Positions 14,976-18,769 of a DNA stretch of 18,769 nucleotides are shown here, in pieces. Made by a program: the position numbers and the translations under genes. Each line of letters opens with the position of its first letter. Position 1 is the first letter of the stretch. Below the pieces are notes generated by a model. The model was given only the letters and a program-made list of their open reading frames with translations, was not told the DNA's origin and searched no databases. Source of the stretch: Alphaproteobacteria bacterium (GTDB lineage: Bacteria; Pseudomonadota; Alphaproteobacteria; UBA8366); assembly GCA_029861675.1 (NCBI GenBank), contig JAOTYV010000061.1, forward strand, positions 1-18,769. The letters run 5' to 3'.

Positions 14976-14991
14976 GCGGCCGCGCGGCCGC
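14976..14991. repeat. 16-bp perfect GC palindrome in the leader of the MotB-like operon
   Basis: GCGGCCGCGCGGCCGC is its own reverse complement and lies 35-50 bp upstream of the start codon at 14941. In a transcript starting near 15024 it would be in the 5' leader, where it could fold. It may also be a chance product of high G+C. Confidence 0.35.
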
Positions 14992-15031
14992 GCTTCTGAC
15001 CAAACGGGACTCCCGAATGGCGTAGCGGCTA

Positions 15032-15051
15032 ACTTGCAAGATGTATTCCAA
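15032..15051 (-). promoter_or_regulatory. Sigma-54-like promoter upstream of the MotB/AMIN-TPR operon
   Basis: The minus strand reads TTGGAATACATCTTGCAAGT. It has a perfect TTGCA -12 element and the required GG-N10-GC spacing, but a weaker -24 element (TTGGAA for YTGGCA). Transcription would start near 15024, in the 171-bp gap between cheY and the MotB-like gene. Confidence 0.4.
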
Positions 15052-15112
15052 AGCGTGGGTAGAAGCGGCGTTCGCGAATTTCCGTCGCCGCCTACGAACC
15101 GGCCGGTGCGGC

Positions 15113-15499
15113 CTAGAAATCGCCGACGACCACCGAAAGCTTGTTGCGCAGCGTCGCCGCGTTAAACGGCTTGACGATATAATTGCTGACGCCCGCTTCT
15201 TTCGCGGCGACCACGTTATCGGTCTTGCTTTCCGCGGTAATCATGACAAAGGGCGTTCCTTCAAGATCGCTATCGGCGCGGACTTGCTGCAGAAGCTCCA
15301 ACCCTGTCATCGGCTCCATATTCCAGTCGGAGATCACCAGGCCATACTGCTTCTCGCGCATTTTTTCGAGCGCGGCTTCCCCGTCCGTCGCCTCGTCCAC
15401 ATTGTTGAAGCCGATCTGCTTCAACAGGTTGCGGATGATCCGAAGCATGGTCTTATAGTCATCAACGATCAAAACAGGCATTTCCAGGTCAACCGCCAT
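15113..15499 (-). CDS. cheY: CheY-type single-domain response regulator
   Basis: ATG 15499 gives 128 residues (MAVDLEMPVLIVDDYKTMLR) with GGGAG 9 nt upstream; ATGs at 15508 and 15517 are in frame but lie closer to or inside the ribosome binding site. The product is a bare receiver domain: acidic pocket Asp13/Asp14, phosphoacceptor Asp58 in VISDWNMEP, Thr88 in MITAES and Lys110 in IVKPF. There is no output domain, so it acts by protein contact, presumably binding FliM at the C-ring to change rotation or speed. FliM is encoded about 1.6 kb upstream on the same strand. No other chemotaxis gene is in the window. A perfect CtrA box lies 84-99 bp before the start, and the palindromic element separates the gene from the fliL-fliM run, so it is probably transcribed separately. 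Confidence 0.94.
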   Translation of the reverse strand: MAVDLEMPVLIVDDYKTMLRIIRNLLKQIGFNNVDEATDGEAALEKMREKQYGLVISDWNMEPMTGLELLQQVRADSDLEGTPFVMITAESKTDNVVAAKEAGVSNYIVKPFNAATLRNKLSVVVGDF

Positions 15500-15544
15500 C
15501 GACCACATCTCCCTCATATCGCCCGGATGAAGATGCGATCGGAA

Positions 15545-15563
15545 GACCGCACCCGGTGCGGTC
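15545..15563. promoter_or_regulatory. 19-bp dyad in the cheY leader
   Basis: GACCGCACC-C-GGTGCGGTC is a perfect inverted repeat with 9-bp arms and a one-base centre. It lies between the CtrA box (15583-15598) and the cheY start (15499). No T-run follows, so it is more likely an operator or a 5'-leader hairpin than a terminator. Confidence 0.45.
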
Positions 15564-15582
15564 CCGATAGAAGACCTATTCT

Positions 15583-15598
15583 GTTAAATCTTAGTTAA
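15583..15598 (-). promoter_or_regulatory. Perfect CtrA-binding box upstream of cheY
   Basis: The minus strand reads TTAACTAAGATTTAAC, an exact match to the full CtrA consensus TTAA-N7-TTAAC (9 of 9 defined bases). Its place 84-99 bp before the cheY start suits a promoter overlapping or adjoining it. CtrA is the end point of the relay that starts with CckA, whose gene is at 2076-4289. Such a match is unlikely by chance in GC-rich DNA, but binding is not shown. Confidence 0.6.
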
Positions 15599-15613
15599 AA
15601 AAGGAGAAAATAG

Positions 15614-15887
15614 AGTTAGTGGTGTGAATCAGCCGGATGATGTCCATGGGATCGCGGTTCCCGTCTCCTCGGCAGGAGGGCGCGCGCCGGCGATGCTGGC
15701 GCATCGTCAAGCGTGTCCGACGCACCGAAGAGGCGGGAAACGCGACCCGGCGGGCGGCCTTGCGAGCCCACCGGCCGCGTTGCGCGCCGCTTGCGATGCG
15801 CCAGCATCGCCGCGCGACCCGCGCCTTGCCGGATGAACTCGCAAGGCCGTCCCATGGGTATCATCCGGCTGATTCACACCACTAACT
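15614..15887. mobile_element. 274-bp palindromic MITE-like element without a transposase
   Basis: The ends are 37-bp inverted repeats (15614-15650 and 15851-15887) with 35 of 37 positions matching; the outer end reads AGTTAGTGGTGTGAATCAGC. Inside lies a second, perfect 18-bp inverted pair (15689-15706 with 15794-15811), extended by a 6-bp pair after a one-base bulge, and a third 12-bp pair (15755-15766 with 15838-15849) that would compete with the outer stem. There is no room for a transposase and no obvious target duplication. The design resembles short non-autonomous elements or palindromic intergenic mosaic repeats such as RIMEs of rhizobia; identity with any named family is not claimed. 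The right arm contributes the last codon and stop of the MotE-like gene. The folded RNA could also act as a terminator between the fliL-fliM run and cheY. Confidence 0.7.
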
Positions 15888-16625
15888 GCCACCCGGAAGC
15901 GGCGGTGGCGCCGGGGCTGAGGGGCCTTTTGTCTTGCGTCTGGACAGCGCACCGGTCACCTCGCGGGCCCGGCTGGGCTTCATGGCGGCGATTACCGGCG
16001 CAACCTTGCGCGCCTTCATCCGCTCGATTACCCCCAACAAGACGGTCATATCCAGTTCGTCGAAGATCTTAGCCGCGCTTTTCGGCTTCATCGTTTCATA
16101 GATCTTTACCAGATTGGCAATGCGCTGCTTCTCTTTTTGGTCGAGATCACCAAGTAAGCGCTTGATTTCAGTACGAATCGACGCGAGTTCGGTCTGCCGG
16201 TCCATCAATTTCTGCTCGGCGGCTTTGAGCAATGATTCCCGTTGGTTCAGCTGCCGCGCCCGCCGGTCGAGAAGGTCCCGCCGCTTCGACAACTGCTGGA
16301 GAAGTTGGATTTCCGACCGGCTCAACTGGTCCGGATCCATCAGATCCTCATCTTCCGGCGACGAGGACGCCGTTTGTTGCGGCTGGACCGCCGGCGACGG
16401 GCGCGCGCCCCCGGGTTGCTTTGCCGCGTTGCCGCCCCGATCGGCGACGGCTTTTCCATCGGCCGCCGGCGCGGGTGCCGGAGTCTTCTCGGCCGATTGG
16501 GCCGGGCGCACTTCGACACTGCCGTCGAGCGCTGCGATGCCTTGCCATATATCGCCGATCTTTACCGACAGCATCATCGTGCCGACAAAGATCAAGGCCG
16601 GTAAAAGACGGAAAGGAAACGGCAT
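15882..16625 (-). CDS. MotE-like flagellar protein (MgtE_N-like domain)
   Basis: The 247-residue product has an N-terminal membrane/signal segment (FRLLPALIFVGTMMLSVKIG), a Pro/Ala/Gln-rich linker (about 38-90), a coiled coil at about 103-170 (RRDLLDRRARQLNQRESLLK, ELASIRTEIKRLLGDLDQKE) and a helical domain with IYETMKPKSAAKIFDELDMT and VLLGVIERMKARKVAPVIAA, the MgtE N-terminal/FliG-like repeat of MotE proteins. In Sinorhizobium MotE is a periplasmic chaperone of MotC needed for motility. It starts 4 bp after the DUF6468 stop. The final codons (AGT TAG) come from the right arm of the palindromic element, so the original C-terminus after the Pro-rich tail may have been changed. Confidence 0.85.
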   Translation of the reverse strand: MPFPFRLLPALIFVGTMMLSVKIGDIWQGIAALDGSVEVRPAQSAEKTPAPAPAADGKAVADRGGNAAKQPGGARPSPAVQPQQTASSSPEDEDLMDPDQLSRSEIQLLQQLSKRRDLLDRRARQLNQRESLLKAAEQKLMDRQTELASIRTEIKRLLGDLDQKEKQRIANLVKIYETMKPKSAAKIFDELDMTVLLGVIERMKARKVAPVIAAMKPSRAREVTGALSRRKTKGPSAPAPPPLPGGS

Positions 16626-16629
16626 TCGC

Positions 16630-17079
16630 CTATCTCACGCCTTCCAGGGCGCGCATCAGATTGGATTCATAGGTCTCGGGCTGGGCATTGCCCGCACCGC
16701 TCAGACTGGGCACCGCGGCGCCATTCCCATTGGAGGCCCGACCGGGCGCCCTCGGCGGTATCTCGCCCGCCGCCTCCACACGGTCGGCGACCGCGCTCGC
16801 CCGATCGATCAGGAATGCCAAGTCGTCGCGCAATTCGGTCGCCTTGGCCATATTCGCCTGCAAGATTTCCGACGCCTCGGCCGCCCCCGCCCGCAGCCGG
16901 ACGACCGATTGATCGGCGCGACCGGTTGACGCGTCGAAACTGGCGATCAGCCGCTGCAAATGCGCCTTGTCCGCCTGCAGATTGTTGAGGCGCCGGCTCA
17001 ACTGGACCGCGTACAGGATCATGATCAGCAACAGACAGGCACCGACAACATCGAGTACGAAGGATAAATGCGGCAGCAT
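16630..17079 (-). CDS. DUF6468 family flagellar-cluster protein
   Basis: The 149-residue product has one N-terminal membrane helix (VLDVVGACLLLIMILYAVQL) followed by a long helical stretch, LNNLQADKAHLQRLIASFDA through ELRDDLAFLIDRASAVADRV, with coiled-coil spacing, and a Gly/Asn/Ala-rich loop with a short C-terminal helix (YESNLMRALEGVR). The pattern fits DUF6468, a family of unknown function found beside fliM in alphaproteobacteria. It begins 3 bp after fliM and ends 4 bp before the MotE-like gene, so the three are translated together. A single-pass coiled-coil protein made with FliM and MotE could connect rotor or stator parts; this is inference. Confidence 0.8.
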   Translation of the reverse strand: MLPHLSFVLDVVGACLLLIMILYAVQLSRRLNNLQADKAHLQRLIASFDASTGRADQSVVRLRAGAAEASEILQANMAKATELRDDLAFLIDRASAVADRVEAAGEIPPRAPGRASNGNGAAVPSLSGAGNAQPETYESNLMRALEGVR

Positions 17080-17082
17080 TGA

Positions 17083-18183
17083 TCATGTCTCCAGTTTTTC
17101 TTCGATCCGCACGGCAATCTTTTCGCTCTTGCGTCCCATCGAGCCACGAAACAGCTCCACCTCGCCACAGCGCAGATCGACCATGGAATTCGGCGTCGCC
17201 AGCAAATCCAAACGGGTGCCGACCTGCCATTTCAAGACTTCGTTCAAATTGGTGTTCACCTTGCCGAGGACCGCTTCCAATTCGACGTCGGTGAACCACA
17301 ACTCGGATGCGAGATGGTTTTCCCAAATTGAATCGCGGCCAAATTTCTCGCCCATGAACATTTGCAACAGCAACTCACGGACCGGCTCGAGCGTCGCATA
17401 GGGCAACAGCAATTCGAGACGCCCGCCGCGATCTTCCATGTCCACGCGCAGCCGGGCCACAATGGCGGCATTTGCCGGCCGGGCAATCGTCGCAAAGCGC
17501 GGATTGGTCTCGAGACGGTCGAACCGAAATGTCACCGAACTCAACGGATCGAAGGCCGCGGAAAAATCCGCCAAGACGACGGACAGCATCCGCTCGACCA
17601 GATTTCGTTCGATGGTGGTGTAGGGACGGCCCTCGATACGCATCGCGGCCGTGCCGCGCCGGCCGCCGAGCAGCACATCGACGATCGAATAGATCAAGGT
17701 GCTATCGACCGTCATCAAGCCGAAATTATCCCATTCTTCGGCCTTGAATACGGCGAGCATCGCCGGCAGTGGAATCGAATTCAGGTAGTCGCCGAACCGG
17801 ATCGAGGTGATGTTGTCGAGGCTGACCTCGACATTATCGGATGTGAAATTGCGCAACGATGTCGACAGCATGCGGACCAAGCGGTCGAAGACGACCTCAA
17901 GCATCGGCAGCCGTTCATACGACACCATGCCGCTGTCGATGATCGCTTCGATGCCGGACCGTTCATTCCCGCCGCCGCCTTCGCGGAAACCGAGCAGGCT
18001 ATCGATCTCATCCTGGCTCAGGACCCGCGCGGTACCGCCGTCTTCGTCGTCATCGGCGAGTGCCGCCCACTCGTCGGTGAGCGCGTCGTCGGTCGCTTCG
18101 CCTTCGGCGCCGGGCGCCAATTCGGCGGCGACGTCTTCCGCGCCGTCGCCGTCCGTGTCCGCTTGTTCAGTCTCGTCTGCCAT
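17083..18183 (-). CDS. fliM: Flagellar motor switch protein FliM
   Basis: ATG 18183 is chosen because it directly follows an AAGGCGGAGG sequence; the frame is open to 18231, but that leader is not FliM-like. The product is 366 residues. The CheY-binding motif LSQDEIDSLLGF sits at residues 55-66, not at the N-terminus as in E. coli, and is preceded by about 50 strongly acidic residues (ALTDEWAALADDDEDGG). The middle CheC-like domain includes DNVEVSLDNITSIRFGDYLN and GLMTVDSTLIYSIVDVLLGG; the C-terminal SpoA domain includes LNEVLKWQVGTRLDLLATPN. FliM forms the C-ring with FliG and FliN and receives CheY-P. The gene follows fliL by 56 bp and precedes DUF6468 by 3 bp. Confidence 0.95.
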   Translation of the reverse strand: MADETEQADTDGDGAEDVAAELAPGAEGEATDDALTDEWAALADDDEDGGTARVLSQDEIDSLLGFREGGGGNERSGIEAIIDSGMVSYERLPMLEVVFDRLVRMLSTSLRNFTSDNVEVSLDNITSIRFGDYLNSIPLPAMLAVFKAEEWDNFGLMTVDSTLIYSIVDVLLGGRRGTAAMRIEGRPYTTIERNLVERMLSVVLADFSAAFDPLSSVTFRFDRLETNPRFATIARPANAAIVARLRVDMEDRGGRLELLLPYATLEPVRELLLQMFMGEKFGRDSIWENHLASELWFTDVELEAVLGKVNTNLNEVLKWQVGTRLDLLATPNSMVDLRCGEVELFRGSMGRKSEKIAVRIEEKLET

Positions 18184-18239
18184 CGGCCTCCGCCTTGTGC
18201 CCGCACCTTGCTCCAGCCTTGAAGCAAGCAATTTGCGTG

Positions 18240-18761
18240 CTACTGCACGAGCATTTCCCGAAACAGAACATCCTTGATCTTGGTGGGATGTGCCGCCGAA
18301 TTCACCCGCGCCAGCAATTCTTCCTTCACGCGATACAATCCTTGCGAGCCTTGCAATTCCTCGATGCGCAGCTCCCGGAGAAAAATTTGAAAGTTGTCGA
18401 TGATGCGCGGCATCACGGCCTTGATACGCGCCTCGTCCGCGGCCCCTTCCAACTCGAGGCTCACCTTCATTTTCAGAAAGCTTGATTTCCGGCCGGCGCC
18501 GCCGAGCGTCACCACCAATTCATCCAGATCGAAATAATGGGCGACGCCTTCCTGACCGGCGCCACCTTCCGCGCCGGCAGCGGCGGATTCCGCTTCATCA
18601 CCGCCACCGAGCAAACCGGAAAAATAGACGCCCGCGCCCGCAGCGATCAGCACGACCAAGCCGATGGCGCCAAACAGAATGAGCTTCTTGCCCGATTTCT
18701 TGGGGGCGTCTTCGGCATCATCCACCGCGGCGTCGTCCGCCGCGCCTGCGTCATCCGTCAT
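18240..18761 (-). CDS. fliL: Flagellar basal-body-associated protein FliL
   Basis: The product is 173 residues, a usual FliL size. An acidic, Ala/Asp-rich cytoplasmic N-terminus (1-19) and a KKSGKK patch lead to one membrane helix (LILFGAIGLVVLIAAGAGVY), a Gly/Ala/Glu-rich linker, then the FliL domain with YFDLDELVVTLGGAGRKSSF, LKMKVSLELEGAADEARI and VMPRIIDNFQIFLRELRIEE. FliL is a single-pass inner-membrane protein around the stator that supports torque or stator stability. It is immediately upstream of fliM, as in most bacteria. Only 8 bp precede its start in the window, so its promoter and ribosome binding site cannot be judged. Confidence 0.94.
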   Translation of the reverse strand: MTDDAGAADDAAVDDAEDAPKKSGKKLILFGAIGLVVLIAAGAGVYFSGLLGGGDEAESAAAGAEGGAGQEGVAHYFDLDELVVTLGGAGRKSSFLKMKVSLELEGAADEARIKAVMPRIIDNFQIFLRELRIEELQGSQGLYRVKEELLARVNSAAHPTKIKDVLFREMLVQ

Positions 18762-18769
18762 GTCGGCAG

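Noticed and set aside
15616..15952. Several short frames on both strands with the same terminal HPADSHH or internal NQPDD residues
   Set aside because: The matching ends come from the inverted repeats of the palindromic element read in opposite directions, not from related proteins.
1..18769. CRISPR arrays, tRNA or rRNA genes, phage genes, or toxin-antitoxin pairs
   Set aside because: No regularly spaced repeats, cloverleaf or rRNA-like sequence, integrase, or toxin-antitoxin pattern was seen anywhere in the window.

Overview
The window is almost entirely a flagellar biogenesis locus from a high-GC alphaproteobacterium, probably Rhodospirillales-like. The pointers are the CckA-type hybrid kinase translationally overlapping flhB, the fliL-fliM-DUF6468-MotE order, a CtrA consensus box upstream of a CheY gene, and the FlhB-like/FliO/FliP transcription unit. 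This taxonomic placement is inference from gene content; no rRNA or tRNA gene is present.

Layout. 1-650 (minus): the 5' part of a DUF2156 (lysylphosphatidylglycerol-synthase C-terminal-like) gene that runs off the window. 651-1137: a repeat-bearing intergenic region. 1138-1866 (plus): a small predicted lipoprotein of unknown function. 2076-7733 (minus): a run reading flgB-flgC-fliE-fliQ-fliR-flhB-cckA, i.e. proximal rod, export gate, export switch and the cell-cycle/motility kinase. 7734-8233: an AT-rich divergent control region. 8234-10122 (plus): an FlhB C-terminal-like protein, a small helical protein, fliO and fliP, ending in a hairpin that fills the whole gap to the convergent gene. 10150-14941 (minus): a three-gene overlapping operon encoding a MotB-like protein without the usual ion-binding Asp, a MotB with it, and a giant periplasmic protein with a triplicated AMIN-like motif followed by TPR-like helices. 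15113-15499 (minus): a stand-alone CheY receiver. 15614-15887: a 274-bp palindromic, MITE-like element. 15882-18761 (minus): fliL-fliM-DUF6468-MotE-like.

How the parts fit. FliP, FliQ, FliR, FlhB and FliO build the type III export gate; FlgB, FlgC and FliE form the rod base. FliM is the C-ring switch protein and FliL a stator/rotor-associated membrane protein. The MotB pair plus the AMIN/TPR protein looks like a stator or periplasmic scaffold module, although no motA lies in the window. CckA heads the CckA-ChpT-CtrA phosphorelay, and a perfect CtrA box (TTAA-N7-TTAAC) precedes cheY, so a kinase and a likely target of its pathway sit in the same cluster. Two GG-N10-GC sequences resembling sigma-54 promoters precede flgB and the MotB/TPR operon.

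Most worth a second look: the MotB-like/MotB/AMIN-TPR operon as a possible undescribed stator-scaffold system; the palindromic element that supplies the stop codon of the MotE-like gene; and the CtrA box before cheY.
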